From NCBI GenBank assembly GCA_018402345.1, contig JAGYIV010000010.1, positions 434,001 through 498,000 on the forward strand: 64,000 nucleotides of DNA, given 5' to 3'. Below, in pieces: positions 9,378-17,824 of the stretch. Position numbers and translations under genes: made by a program. This stretch comes from Terrimicrobiaceae bacterium (GTDB lineage: Bacteria; Verrucomicrobiota; Verrucomicrobiia; Chthoniobacterales; Terrimicrobiaceae). The notes below the pieces were generated by a model. The model did not search any database. It saw only the letters and a list, made by a program, of their open reading frames with translations, and was not told the origin of the DNA. How positions within the stretch are numbered: the stretch's first letter is position 1; each line of letters begins with the position of its first letter.

Positions 9378-11147
9378 TCAATCAATCAATTCCGCGTATC
9401 GCTCCCTCGCCATCGACATGCTCGCGGCAAGGATTTGCGAGGCGTCGTCCATCTCCAGAACCTTCGCCACCAGCGCCTCACACCCGGTGGCATCCAGCGA
9501 TTGGACCGCCTTCTTGACGCGCGGAACAAGCGTGCTCGTGGCACTCAACTCCTCGACCCCCAAGCCGATCAATAGCGGCGTGAGCACGATGTCCGAGGCC
9601 ATTTCGCCGCACACGCCGGTCCACACCCCTTGGGACTTCCCGGCATCCACCGTGAGCTTGATCATGCGCAAAATCGCCGGGTGCGTCGGGTTGTAGAGAT
9701 GCGCAATACGGTCGTTCAACCTGTCCACTGCCACCGTATATTGGATCAGGTCATTCGTGCCGATACTGAAAAATTTCACCTCCCGCGCCAAGTGATCTGC
9801 CACAAGCACGGCGCTGGGCGTTTCAATCATGATTCCCACCTCGACATCGGGACTGAAGGGAACCCCCTCGGCGGACAACTCGGCCTTGCATTCCTCCAAA
9901 ATCGCATTCGCCTGCCTCAACTCTTCGATGCCAGAGATCATCGGATACATGATCCTGACATTGCCGACCACCGCCGCCCTCAGGATCGCGCGCAACTGGG
10001 TCTTGAAAATATCAATGTGCTCGAGGCAAAAACGGATCGCTCGGCAGCCAAGGAACGGATTGTCCTCCTCAGTGCTCTCGAGGCTCAGGTTCGTTTTGTC
10101 TCCGCCAATATCGAGCGTGCGAATGATCACGCTGTGCGGAAGCGAACGCTCGGCGGCCATGCGGTAGTGCCCGTATTGCTCCTCCTCGCTGGGCGGTTGC
10201 ACCCGGTTCAAGTAAAGAAATTCCGTGCGGAAGAGACCGATCCCCTCGGCACCGTTCTCAGCGATGTCGTCCAACTCGTCGGGCAGGTCGATATTCGCCG
10301 ACAGGATGATATGCCTGCCGTCGCCGGTCGTGGAGGCCGTCTCGCGGATCAGTTGGAGCCGTTCGCTCACCGCCTCCTTGGCCTGCTCGATCCTCCCGCA
10401 TTCGGCCAATGTCTCGGGCATCGGATTTAGGATCAGCAAGCCGTTGTAGCCGTCGATCAGAATGTCGTCGCCAAGCTGGATTTCCTGGCAGATTCCCTGC
10501 ATGCCGACAATCGCGGGAATCTCGAGCGAACGCGCCATGATCGCCGTATGCGAGGTCTTACTCCCGACCTCGGTGACAAATCCCATCACCAGCTTGCGAT
10601 TGAGTTGCGCCGTGTCGGATGGGGTCAAATTGTGCGCGACAATGATATGAGGCTGATCGTGAGCCGCGGGATTTTGAGGGGCCTTGCCAAGAAGATTGCG
10701 AATCACCCGCCTGGCGACATCCTCGATATCCACCACCCGCTCGCGGAGATAGGGATCGTCGATCGCCTCCAGCGTCTCACAGTATTTGCGGGAGACCTCT
10801 TGGAACACAAACTCCACATTGTTTCTGTCGCGCTCCAACCGTCTAAGCACCTCGTCGATCAACGTGCGGTCCTCGACGACAAGAAGATGCGCATCAAAGA
10901 TACTCGCGTCCTGCGATCCGATGGCCGAGGCGATCTGGCTCTGGATCTCAAGCAACTCGATCCGGGTCGCAATCAAGGCGGCCTCAAAGCGCGCCACCTC
11001 CTCGGGAAGATCTTCCTCGCGGAGTTGTCTGGCTACAATCTCCTCGTCCTGAGTGTATTGAATAAAAGCGGGGCAATGGGCAATCCCTTGCGCCACTGGG
11101 ATTCCAGTGAACCGCCTTTCGGATTTCTTTGACTCGTCCGCCTCCAT
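9378..11147 (-). CDS. ptsI: Phosphoenolpyruvate-protein phosphotransferase (PTS Enzyme I)
   Basis: A 589-residue Enzyme I that autophosphorylates from PEP and passes the phosphate to HPr. The N-terminal swivelling domain has the active histidine in GSKTSHTAIMAR (H200). The C-terminal PEP-binding barrel shows GIGLFRTEFLY, the MYPMIS segment and GIMIETPSA, followed by FFSIGTNDLIQY and GVCGEMASD, all standard for the family. It starts 47 bp downstream of ptsH in the same leftward operon. The pathway has no sugar permease in this window, so the phosphorelay may serve regulation through HprK and the IIA protein rather than uptake. Confidence 0.95.
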   Translation of the reverse strand: MEADESKKSERRFTGIPVAQGIAHCPAFIQYTQDEEIVARQLREEDLPEEVARFEAALIATRIELLEIQSQIASAIGSQDASIFDAHLLVVEDRTLIDEVLRRLERDRNNVEFVFQEVSRKYCETLEAIDDPYLRERVVDIEDVARRVIRNLLGKAPQNPAAHDQPHIIVAHNLTPSDTAQLNRKLVMGFVTEVGSKTSHTAIMARSLEIPAIVGMQGICQEIQLGDDILIDGYNGLLILNPMPETLAECGRIEQAKEAVSERLQLIRETASTTGDGRHIILSANIDLPDELDDIAENGAEGIGLFRTEFLYLNRVQPPSEEEQYGHYRMAAERSLPHSVIIRTLDIGGDKTNLSLESTEEDNPFLGCRAIRFCLEHIDIFKTQLRAILRAAVVGNVRIMYPMISGIEELRQANAILEECKAELSAEGVPFSPDVEVGIMIETPSAVLVADHLAREVKFFSIGTNDLIQYTVAVDRLNDRIAHLYNPTHPAILRMIKLTVDAGKSQGVWTGVCGEMASDIVLTPLLIGLGVEELSATSTLVPRVKKAVQSLDATGCEALVAKVLEMDDASQILAASMSMARERYAELID

Positions 11148-11194
11148 GAGCGGTCAAGAATTAACAGAAAAAAACTGGTGCGCAATGAGAAGAA

Positions 11195-11503
11195 CTACTC
11201 TTCCCCGAAGCGGCTTTCGACCAGGTTTTTGATCTCCGCAACCGCCTTCTCCGCATCGTTCCCCTCGGCATGGATCGTCAATTTCGATCCCTTCCCCGCC
11301 GCGAGCATCATCAGTCCCATGATGCTTTTTCCGTTCACCCGCTCGCCGTCCTTCTCAACCCAGATTTCTGACCGGTAGCGACTCGAAATTTTGACAAACA
11401 TGGCCGCCGGGCGCGCATGGAGCCCGTTGCGATTCTCTATCGTCACATCTGTTGTGCAGCGGTTCATTTGATCGGAATGTTTTTTCTTGGTAAGGATGCC
11501 CAT
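11195..11503 (-). CDS. ptsH: Phosphocarrier protein HPr
   Basis: A 102-residue HPr. The PEP-dependent phosphorylation site is H29 in NGLHARPA. The regulatory serine for HPr kinase is S60 in NGKSIMGLMML, so both inputs are preserved. The ATG at 11503 shares one base with the hprK stop (TAATG) and has GGAG about six bases upstream, so it is preferred over the internal methionine at residue 13. That choice gives a 12-residue lysine-rich N-terminal extension compared with typical 85-90-residue HPr proteins. It lies between hprK and ptsI, so the kinase, its substrate and Enzyme I are made from one message. Confidence 0.95.
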   Translation of the reverse strand: MGILTKKKHSDQMNRCTTDVTIENRNGLHARPAAMFVKISSRYRSEIWVEKDGERVNGKSIMGLMMLAAGKGSKLTIHAEGNDAEKAVAEIKNLVESRFGEE

Positions 11504-12468
11504 TATCTGCTCCGGCGTTCGCTGATCATGTAAAGGAGTCGTTGATTGAATTCCTGCGCGCTGTTTTCACCCATGTTTTTTAGCTTTTGATCCAGTGCCG
11601 CGACTTCCACCAATCGCGCAATGTCCCGCCCCGTGCGGACCGGCAGTGTGACATGCGGCACTTTGATGTCGAGAATCTCGTAGGTTTCGCGAACGAGGCC
11701 GATCCTATCCACATCCTCGACCTCATGCCAATCCTTGAGTGTCACCACAAAATCCAACCGCTTCTGCGGCACCACCGCGCCGGCTCCAAAGATCGAGGCG
11801 ATATTGATGATGCCGATCCCTCGCACCTCCATGTGGTATCGCGACATGCTGTCCGACATGCCGATGAGTTCGCTTCCCTCGGCCGAGCGGAAGCGGGTGA
11901 TGTCGTCGCTCACCAGGCTGTAGCCGCGCTCGATGAGACCGAGCACACACTCGCTCTTGCCGATCCCGCTGGCTCCGCGAATCAATGTGCCAACCCCGAG
12001 GATGCTCACCATGCTGCCATGCTCGGTGGTGGACGGCGCGAAGTCCGTCTCGAGCAGGATCGTGGCTGCATTGATAAATTTCATCGTGATCATGCTTGTC
12101 CGGAGGATCGGCGTTTCGAACTCCGCTGCGGCATCGAGAATCACTCCCGGCACAGGGGCGTTTCTGGCCACCACCAAGCAGGGCATTTTCTTCGCGAAGA
12201 GGGCGCGCACGCGGGCTTTCGCCTCGGGCGCGGGAAGGCCTTTCAAGTAGCTCAACTCGGCCGCCCCGAACACCTGGATGCGCTTCACCGCGAAATAACT
12301 GAAAAACCCCGACAGCGCGAGGCCGGGTCGGTTGATCGTCGGCTCGCGGATCAACCGGTTCAATCCACGCGAACTCCCCTCGAGCCGAAGCCCCAACTTC
12401 TCGGCGTGATTGGCGTAAAAGTGGCCGACCGTGATGTGGGAAACTTTTTTGAGGAGCTTGGGTTTCAT
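11503..12468 (-). CDS. hprK: HPr kinase/phosphorylase
   Basis: A 321-residue bifunctional enzyme that phosphorylates and dephosphorylates HPr on its regulatory serine. The Walker A loop GASGIGKS lies at residues 165-172. The family signature EVRGIGIINI is present, as is SDDITRFR downstream of the P-loop. The N-terminal domain (residues 1-130) has the usual alpha/beta fold region, including the LSGFFSYFAVKRIQVFG stretch. Its stop overlaps the ptsH start by one base. It follows lptB by 21 bp, so the kinase is embedded in an LPS-export operon. HprK is best known from Firmicutes, where it drives carbon catabolite repression; no CcpA gene is seen in this window. Confidence 0.95.
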   Translation of the reverse strand: MKPKLLKKVSHITVGHFYANHAEKLGLRLEGSSRGLNRLIREPTINRPGLALSGFFSYFAVKRIQVFGAAELSYLKGLPAPEAKARVRALFAKKMPCLVVARNAPVPGVILDAAAEFETPILRTSMITMKFINAATILLETDFAPSTTEHGSMVSILGVGTLIRGASGIGKSECVLGLIERGYSLVSDDITRFRSAEGSELIGMSDSMSRYHMEVRGIGIINIASIFGAGAVVPQKRLDFVVTLKDWHEVEDVDRIGLVRETYEILDIKVPHVTLPVRTGRDIARLVEVAALDQKLKNMGENSAQEFNQRLLYMISERRSR

Positions 12469-12489
12469 CGGTGACTTCCCGAGCCGACC

Positions 12490-13230
12490 TTACATGGTGA
12501 ACGACTCGCCGAGGTAGAGCTTCCTGCTGATCGGATCGTTCAGAAGAAACTCCTTGTTGCCTTGGCTCTCGACGCGGCCCTCGAAGATCAAATAGGCGCG
12601 GTCGACGATGTTCAATGTCTCTCGGACATTGTGGTCCGTGATCAAAATGGCCAACCCCTGCTCCCGGAGATCCTGGATGATCTGCTGCACGTCGTGCACC
12701 GCGATCGGATCAACGCCGCTGAACGGCTCGTCGAGCATGAGCAGAGAAGGATTCGTCACCAGCGAGCGGGCGATCGTCAGGCGCCGCTTCTCGCCGCCAG
12801 AAAGGGTGAGAGCCTCGTTTTTCGCGATGTGCTCGATCCCGAACCTCGCAAGCAACTCCTCGCAACGGCTCTTGCGCTCCTTCTTCGGCATGCCGGTCGT
12901 TTCAAGGATGGCAAGGATGTTTTCCTCGACTGTGAGCTTCCGGAAAATCGACTCCTCCTGCGGTAGATACCCCATCCCATGCCGGGCGCGCTGATACATG
13001 GGCATGGCAGTGACGTCGGAATTCTGAAAAAACACCTTCCCGCCGTTCGGTCGGACCAACCCCACGATCATGTAAAAGGTCGTGGTCTTGCCGGCGCCAT
13101 TTGGCCCCAGCAACCCGACAATCTCGCCGCTTTTGACATTGATATCGACCCCGTTCACCACCGCACGGCGGTTGTAGACCTTGACAAGGCCCTCTGTGCG
13201 CAGAAGCGGTGCCTCGGATTCGCTGCTCAT
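12490..13230 (-). CDS. lptB: LPS export ABC transporter ATP-binding protein
   Basis: A 246-residue ABC ATPase that powers LPS extraction from the inner membrane with LptF/G. Walker A is GPNGAGKT (residues 42-49). The Q-loop region reads GYLPQEESIFRKLTVEEN, the signature is LSGGEKRR, and Walker B is LLMLDEP followed by FSGVDPIAV and ITDHNVRETL. These segments are diagnostic for LptB rather than for amino-acid or lipoprotein exporters. The start at 13230 overlaps the end of the lptA-like gene by 4 bp. The order lptC-lptA-lptB matches the proteobacterial arrangement, but the rpoN-hpf-ptsN block usual in proteobacteria is replaced here by hprK-ptsH-ptsI. Confidence 0.95.
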   Translation of the reverse strand: MSSESEAPLLRTEGLVKVYNRRAVVNGVDINVKSGEIVGLLGPNGAGKTTTFYMIVGLVRPNGGKVFFQNSDVTAMPMYQRARHGMGYLPQEESIFRKLTVEENILAILETTGMPKKERKSRCEELLARFGIEHIAKNEALTLSGGEKRRLTIARSLVTNPSLLMLDEPFSGVDPIAVHDVQQIIQDLREQGLAILITDHNVRETLNIVDRAYLIFEGRVESQGNKEFLLNDPISRKLYLGESFTM

Positions 13231-13805
13231 GGGGCTTTGGCGGTGTCGCTCACAATCAACGTCTTGCTCCCGCCGCCAAAAGTGCGGGACTGGCCGTTGC
13301 CGCGCAACACCATGACAGTGGAGGCTTCGGTGGCGACATGGTTGTTGATCCCCTGCTGGATCGAGGGAAAATCCCGCATCACCATCTCCCCCGAATCAGG
13401 CTTGTAGGTCACCACGCCGGCCCGCCCGATCGCCTTGGGCGTGTCTTTCTTGTCCGCGGGCAATTCCTGGATGATCACAACATTTCCGACCGCCTCGGCC
13501 TCCTCGATGCCTTTGCGCTCCTTCCCCAGATTCACCACCAAGCGGTCGCAGGTCAGCGTGAACTGCGAATCCTTCACAACCACGCGCCCCTTGAACTCGG
13601 CAATGTTCTTCTCGTTGTCAAAAGTGGCTTCCTCGTTCGCCGTGATTTCCGTTTTCGCCCCCTCTGGACGCTCCCCCCCCATGGGACTGAAGAGGGCATT
13701 CCCGGCCCCTTTTTGATTGGGAGGCGTTCCTCCGCTTTGGGCCATCGCCGCCGCAGCTGCGGCGAGCAGCGCGATCATCGGGATAAAAAATCTCATCATC
13801 CTCAT
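13227..13805 (-). CDS. lptA: LptA/OstA-like periplasmic LPS transport protein
   Basis: A 192-residue exported protein. Residues 1-22 are a signal peptide (MRMMRFFIPMIALLAAAAAA) with probable cleavage after AMA. The mature part carries the OstA/LptA beta-jellyroll pattern: ITANEEATFDNEKNIAEFKG, then VVVKDSQFTLTCDRLVVNL. In LPS export the protein forms the bridge of stacked jellyrolls across the periplasm. It overlaps the lptC-like gene upstream and lptB downstream by 4 bp each, so the three are translationally coupled. The proline- and glycine-rich segment at residues 23-50 is a linker. Sequence identity to proteobacterial LptA looks low; the assignment rests on the OstA pattern and the operon. 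Confidence 0.8.
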   Translation of the reverse strand: MRMMRFFIPMIALLAAAAAAMAQSGGTPPNQKGAGNALFSPMGGERPEGAKTEITANEEATFDNEKNIAEFKGRVVVKDSQFTLTCDRLVVNLGKERKGIEEAEAVGNVVIIQELPADKKDTPKAIGRAGVVTYKPDSGEMVMRDFPSIQQGINNHVATEASTVMVLRGNGQSRTFGGGSKTLIVSDTAKAP

Positions 13806-14257
13806 TTTTCGGTATTTGCAGAAGAAATAATCATGGTGATCCGGCCCCGCATGCGCCCGAATTTCGTCCGGGTGTCGAACTCAATCGAATCACCTTTGAT
13901 CTCAAAATCCTCCCGGTGAATTCGCGCGGTCTGATTGCCGGAAAGAATACGGGTCCCGAGATTAAAGACCGAGTGGGGCAATTCAACGAAAATTTTGCTC
14001 CCCTCGTCATCCAACGCCTCGATCCTTAAATTCTGAAACTCGATCGTCTCGTCGTCAATTTTCGTGGCCACATCGGACTCCATGAGCATGTCCTGTTTCC
14101 CCTCGTCGTCGTAATGCGGAATCTTCAAACCGTTCATCGGAATTCCCACCGGAATCGGCAGGTCGATCTCCTCTTTTTCGCCGGCAGGGGGTTCCTCCGC
14201 CGCGGCGAAGACCGCCGTGCAGAGCATCAGAAAAATCGTGCGTTTAACGAATGGCAT
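13802..14257 (-). CDS. lptC: LptC-like protein of the LPS export operon
   Basis: A 151-residue protein with an N-terminal hydrophobic stretch (MPFVKRTIFLMLCTAVFAA) that could be a signal peptide or anchor. A beta-rich region follows: TKIDDETIEFQNLRIEA, then HREDFEIKGDSIEFD, an OstA/LptC-type pattern. The ATG at 14257 has AGGG upstream and lies inside the 3' end of kdsA, giving a 14-bp overlap; an earlier in-frame start at 14293 is possible but would lengthen the overlap. Between kdsA and lptA-lptB the expected gene is lptC, and size and topology fit. It could instead be a second LptA-type jellyroll, since the hydrophobic segment looks cleavable after AFAAA. Confidence 0.65.
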   Translation of the reverse strand: MPFVKRTIFLMLCTAVFAAAEEPPAGEKEEIDLPIPVGIPMNGLKIPHYDDEGKQDMLMESDVATKIDDETIEFQNLRIEALDDEGSKIFVELPHSVFNLGTRILSGNQTARIHREDFEIKGDSIEFDTRTKFGRMRGRITMIISSANTEK

Positions 14258-15065
14258 CGCGAATGGCCCTGAGTTGCTTGAGCAGTTTTGCAAGATCCTT
14301 CAACGGCACCTGATTCGGCCCGTCGGAGAGCGCCTTGGCCGGGTTTTCGTGGGTTTCCAGAAAAACCCCGTCACAGCCCACTGCCACCGCCGCACGCGCC
14401 AGCACAGGCGCAAGTTTCCCGTCGCCTCCAGTGGAATCACCGGCCCCGCCGGGCCTCTGCACCGAGTGCGTCGCATCGAACACCACCGGGCACCCGAGAT
14501 CGCGCATCCACGGGATCGCGCGCATGTCGGCCACCAGATTGTTGTAACCAAAGGTCGTCCCCCGCTCGGTGAAAAAATAATCCCGGCACCCGACAGACTC
14601 CAATTTCTTAGCGACATTCGCCATGTCCCACGGCGCCAGGAACTGACCCTTTTTGACATTCACCACCCGCCCGCTCTTCCCCGCGGCCACGATCAAATCG
14701 GTCTGGCGACAAAGAAACGCCGGAATCTGCAGCACATCCACATACCGAGCGGCAACCTCCGCCTCCTCGGGCGAATGGACATCCGTCGTCACCGGCACCT
14801 CCAACGCAGCTCCGATCTCCGCAAGCAACGCACACCCGTCATGAATCGCCGGCCCGCGAAATGATGCCACCGAAGTCCTGTTGGCCTTGTCATACGACGC
14901 CTTGAACACAAACCCGATCCCCTCGCCATCGCAAATCTCCCGGATTTTTTTCGCCATCCGGCGCGTGAATGCCGGACTCTCGATCACGCACGGCCCAAGT
15001 ATAAACACCAAGTCGCGGCCGCCCAATTCCAGCCGACCGATCTTCAACGAACGAATTTTTGCCAT
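14244..15065 (-). CDS. kdsA: 3-deoxy-8-phosphooctulonate (KDO-8-P) synthase
   Basis: A 273-residue DAHP-synthase-family enzyme that condenses PEP with arabinose 5-phosphate to give KDO 8-phosphate, the precursor of the inner-core sugar of LPS. The sequence shows GPCVIES, FKASYDKANRTS, TTDVHSPEEA, QIPAFLCRQTDL, KKGQFLAPWDM and DATHSVQRPGG, all conserved in KdsA, with the last two near the substrate and metal sites. Length is typical. It sits 12 bp downstream of the dihydrouridine synthase gene and overlaps the lptC-like gene, tying KDO synthesis to LPS export in one transcript. Confidence 0.96.
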   Translation of the reverse strand: MAKIRSLKIGRLELGGRDLVFILGPCVIESPAFTRRMAKKIREICDGEGIGFVFKASYDKANRTSVASFRGPAIHDGCALLAEIGAALEVPVTTDVHSPEEAEVAARYVDVLQIPAFLCRQTDLIVAAGKSGRVVNVKKGQFLAPWDMANVAKKLESVGCRDYFFTERGTTFGYNNLVADMRAIPWMRDLGCPVVFDATHSVQRPGGAGDSTGGDGKLAPVLARAAVAVGCDGVFLETHENPAKALSDGPNQVPLKDLAKLLKQLRAIRDAIR

Positions 15066-15077
15066 CCAACCCCTACC

Positions 15078-16076
15078 CTATTCCCTCTCCCGGATTCCGC
15101 AAAGTTTTTCCATCCCTTGTTCCGCCGCGATCTCCTCCAGTTCTGCCAGGCTCGAGACACTCTGCAACTGGCTGCGCAAGCGCGCCCCGCCCGGCAGCCC
15201 CTTGGTGTAGGCCATGAACCTCGCCCGCATCGATCGCATCGCCAATTCCTCCTTCCCGCCCCACCACTCGGTCTCCAACCGCGCATGCTTCAACACAAAC
15301 GCCCACCGCTCCGCCGCCGTCACTGGCTCAGGATCAAGCTCCCCAGTCTCCAATGCCATGCGGATCTCGCGAAAAATCCACGGATGGCTCATCGCATGAC
15401 GCCCAATCATCACTCCCGCCACGCCCGCCTCGCGAAACCGCCGCAGCGCAACCGCCGCCGAATCGATATCGCCGTTTCCGATCACCGGAATCCCGACCAC
15501 CGCGGCCACCGCAGCGATCACCCCCCAGTCGGCCTGGCCGGTGTAACCCTGCGCTTTCGTGCGCCCATGCACCGCTAATCGCCGCACCCCCTCGCCCTCA
15601 AGAATCCTCGCCGTCTCGATCGCGTTCACCGACCCGCTATCCCACCCGATGCGGATTTTTGCCGTTACCGGCGTTTCCCCCGCCGCTCCCACCACCGCGC
15701 CCGCGACCCTCGCCAACAGCGGGCAATCCTTCAACAAGGCCGATCCCCCGTTTTTCGCGACCACTTTGTTCACCGGGCATCCGAAATTCAGATCGATAAA
15801 ATCCGGAGCCACCCAATCGACCACTGCGCGCACCGCCTCGGCGAGACGCTCCGGATCCCCGCCAAACAATTGCACTCCAAGCGGCCGCTCCACCGCCTCG
15901 AACTCCAGATACCTTCGCGTCCGCTCGTTGCGGTGTAGGATTCCCTCAGCCGAGACAAACTCGGTCGTCAGGACATCCGCCCCGAGCCCCTTGCAGAGTT
16001 TGCGGAAGACAGTGTTCGTGACTCCCGCCATGGGCGCCAGAAAAAGCAACGGCCCGCCATGCAGTGCAGCGCCCAT
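15078..16076 (-). CDS. dus: tRNA-dihydrouridine synthase
   Basis: A 332-residue FMN-dependent reductase that converts uridine to dihydrouridine in tRNA D-loops. Characteristic segments are LFLAPMAGVTNTVFR at the N-terminus, DLNFGCPVNKVVAKNGGSALLKD with the catalytic cysteine in GCP, VTAKIRIGWD, and LAVHGRTKAQGYTGQADW, followed by GNGDI and MIGRHAMSHPWIF. The start at 16076 gives this standard N-terminus and is 1 bp from the stop of the upstream gene; a longer frame open to 16208 has no similarity. Dus genes are often placed in unrelated operons. It is not clear from sequence alone whether this is DusA, B or C type; DusB-like is the best guess. Confidence 0.92.
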   Translation of the reverse strand: MGAALHGGPLLFLAPMAGVTNTVFRKLCKGLGADVLTTEFVSAEGILHRNERTRRYLEFEAVERPLGVQLFGGDPERLAEAVRAVVDWVAPDFIDLNFGCPVNKVVAKNGGSALLKDCPLLARVAGAVVGAAGETPVTAKIRIGWDSGSVNAIETARILEGEGVRRLAVHGRTKAQGYTGQADWGVIAAVAAVVGIPVIGNGDIDSAAVALRRFREAGVAGVMIGRHAMSHPWIFREIRMALETGELDPEPVTAAERWAFVLKHARLETEWWGGKEELAMRSMRARFMAYTKGLPGGARLRSQLQSVSSLAELEEIAAEQGMEKLCGIRERE

Positions 16077-16077
16077 C

Positions 16078-16569
16078 TCACATGCCCGACCCGAGCATCT
16101 CCGCAACCTCGAGTTGGACGTCGGGAATGCGGTCGAAACCAAGACGCGGATTTTCAAGGACAATCGTTTCGCCGGTCCCCGCGAACTCGTAGACGAGCAT
16201 GTCGGCATCGCTGCTCTCCATCGGCCTCAGCACCCGCTTCCGCTCGAGCATGAGCGCCAAGATATAGCGCGGATTGACCCTCGAGGGATCGTTCTCCTCG
16301 ATCAACTTCCGCAGCAGACCCTCCGCGTCGTTCTTGGCGATCGGCCCCTGCGGCGGCGGAGCGGGCGGCTCGTATTTCGAGCGCCAGAAGGAAAAGGGCT
16401 CGATATTGTCGTTCCGCTCCCTCCATGCCTCCTCGCACAAATCCTCGCGGCGGAACCCCTCCCCCTCCCGCACCAGCATGGTGTAAAAAAACTCGCCCTC
16501 CGAAAACTCCCGCCCGGTGCGCGAACACGCATGGGCCCGTGATTTGATGTCCCAATCCGATTGCATCAT
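16078..16569 (-). CDS. Conserved protein of unknown function in the lpt operon
   Basis: A 163-residue protein beginning MMQSDWDIKSRAHACSRTG. The ATG at 16569-16567 overlaps the lptF/G stop as ATGA, which decides the start. It has no signal peptide or membrane segment. The N-terminal half contains a cysteine pair about 40 residues apart (HACSRTG and EDLCEEAW) but no full zinc ribbon. A proline-rich linker (PPAPPPQGP) separates it from a helical C-terminal half rich in acidic residues and ending in VQLEVAEMLGSGM. I do not recognise the family. Its fixed place between an LPS permease and dus suggests a cytosolic accessory protein. Confidence 0.75.
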   Translation of the reverse strand: MMQSDWDIKSRAHACSRTGREFSEGEFFYTMLVREGEGFRREDLCEEAWRERNDNIEPFSFWRSKYEPPAPPPQGPIAKNDAEGLLRKLIEENDPSRVNPRYILALMLERKRVLRPMESSDADMLVYEFAGTGETIVLENPRLGFDRIPDVQLEVAEMLGSGM

Positions 16570-17696
16570 GAAATTCCAGGAATCCTCAACCGCGGCAGGT
16601 CGCGGTTCGTTGATCGCATCCACAGCAACCACAACCCCACCAGAAAAAACGCCCCCACAGGCCCCCACGCCGCAACCACCGGCGGAATGCGGTCGCCCTT
16701 CCCGAGCGCCACAAACAGGTTGCTGACCAACACCAGCAGGAAAAACAACGTGATCGCCATCGCCACCCCGCCAAGCACCCCGCGCCGCGAATACACAATC
16801 GCACAAGGCGCGGCCAGAAACACCACCACGAAACACACCGCTGGCAACGCCCACCGATAATACAACTGCGTCCGGTAGGCGGCCAGCCGCTGCTCGGGGA
16901 AATCCCCGTTGAACTTCAAATAATCGCGCAACTCGGGCACCGACAGGAAATCGGCGTTCATCATCGAACTCCCCACCCGCCACGGCGTCTCGCTCCACCC
17001 CTCGATCTCGATCGTGCCAGCCATGTCGGACTCCGTCACATCCCCCTCGGAGTTCATCTTCACATGGCGCGCGCCGCGCAGCGTCCAGTTGCCGGAATCC
17101 TGGTTGAACAACGCCTCCCGCGCATACCACTGCTCGCTGATATTGCCCTCAGTGTCCTGCTGCACGATCTGAATGTCGACGAGCCGATCCTTCTTCATGG
17201 GCATCCGCGACACGAACCACGTGCGCTTGTCCTCGCGGTTGCGGAAAAGGTGCCCCTTGATCGTTCGCTCCTTCTTCCTCCCGTGTTTGATTTCCCCCAC
17301 CAAATCTTTCTTCATCCCCGTCGCATGCGGCGCCCCCTCGTAGTTGAAAAACGCCGTCACCGCAGTCAATACCACCCCGACCCCGATCAACGGCACCAGA
17401 ATCCGAACAATGCTCCGCCCAGCCCCGAGCATCGAAATGATCTCGTTCGAGCGCGACATCGCGGAGAGAGAATACAGCAAAGCCAGCAACGTCCCGAGCG
17501 GCAACGCGATAATGATAATCTCCGGCACCTGCGAGGCGTAATACGACGCTAACATCGCAAACGTCGCGCTCCCCTGAATGAAATCCTGCAAATTGTCAGC
17601 CAGATCGAAAATGAACCAAATCCCGATAAACCCAGCGAAACAATACAGGAACGGCACCAAAAACTTCTTCAATATGTAGCGGTCCAGAATCGTCAT
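16566..17696 (-). CDS. LptF/LptG-family LPS export permease
   Basis: A 376-residue YjgP/YjgQ-family permease. It starts MTILDRYILKKFLVPFLYCF, the canonical N-terminus of LptF/LptG. The topology is as expected: membrane segments near residues 12-35, 55-75 and 100-120, a periplasmic beta-jellyroll region from about residue 130 to 270, and three further hydrophobic segments at the C-terminal end (about 285-370). The motif SRSNEIISMLGAG after the second helix pair is typical of the coupling region that contacts LptB. Only one such permease is encoded here; its partner is presumably elsewhere. It is the first gene of the leftward cluster and is divergent from the pqiA-like gene, 128 bp away, so a promoter should lie in 17697-17824. 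Confidence 0.9.
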   Translation of the reverse strand: MTILDRYILKKFLVPFLYCFAGFIGIWFIFDLADNLQDFIQGSATFAMLASYYASQVPEIIIIALPLGTLLALLYSLSAMSRSNEIISMLGAGRSIVRILVPLIGVGVVLTAVTAFFNYEGAPHATGMKKDLVGEIKHGRKKERTIKGHLFRNREDKRTWFVSRMPMKKDRLVDIQIVQQDTEGNISEQWYAREALFNQDSGNWTLRGARHVKMNSEGDVTESDMAGTIEIEGWSETPWRVGSSMMNADFLSVPELRDYLKFNGDFPEQRLAAYRTQLYYRWALPAVCFVVVFLAAPCAIVYSRRGVLGGVAMAITLFFLLVLVSNLFVALGKGDRIPPVVAAWGPVGAFFLVGLWLLWMRSTNRDLPRLRIPGIS

Positions 17697-17824
17697 CGCC
17701 TGAAGGGTGTGAACGTAATCACCCCGACCTCCCCCGTCAACGCGAACGACCTGCCTTTTGCCATTCACCCATTGCCAGTTCTGACTTCCGCGCCCTCCAC
17801 ACCTGCCGTAGCCTCGCATTCTCC

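Noticed and set aside
7434-9575. A 713-codon plus-strand frame
   Set aside because: It is the complement of the AsmA/YdbH-like gene and is full of Arg/Pro/His runs typical of antisense reading of GC-rich DNA.
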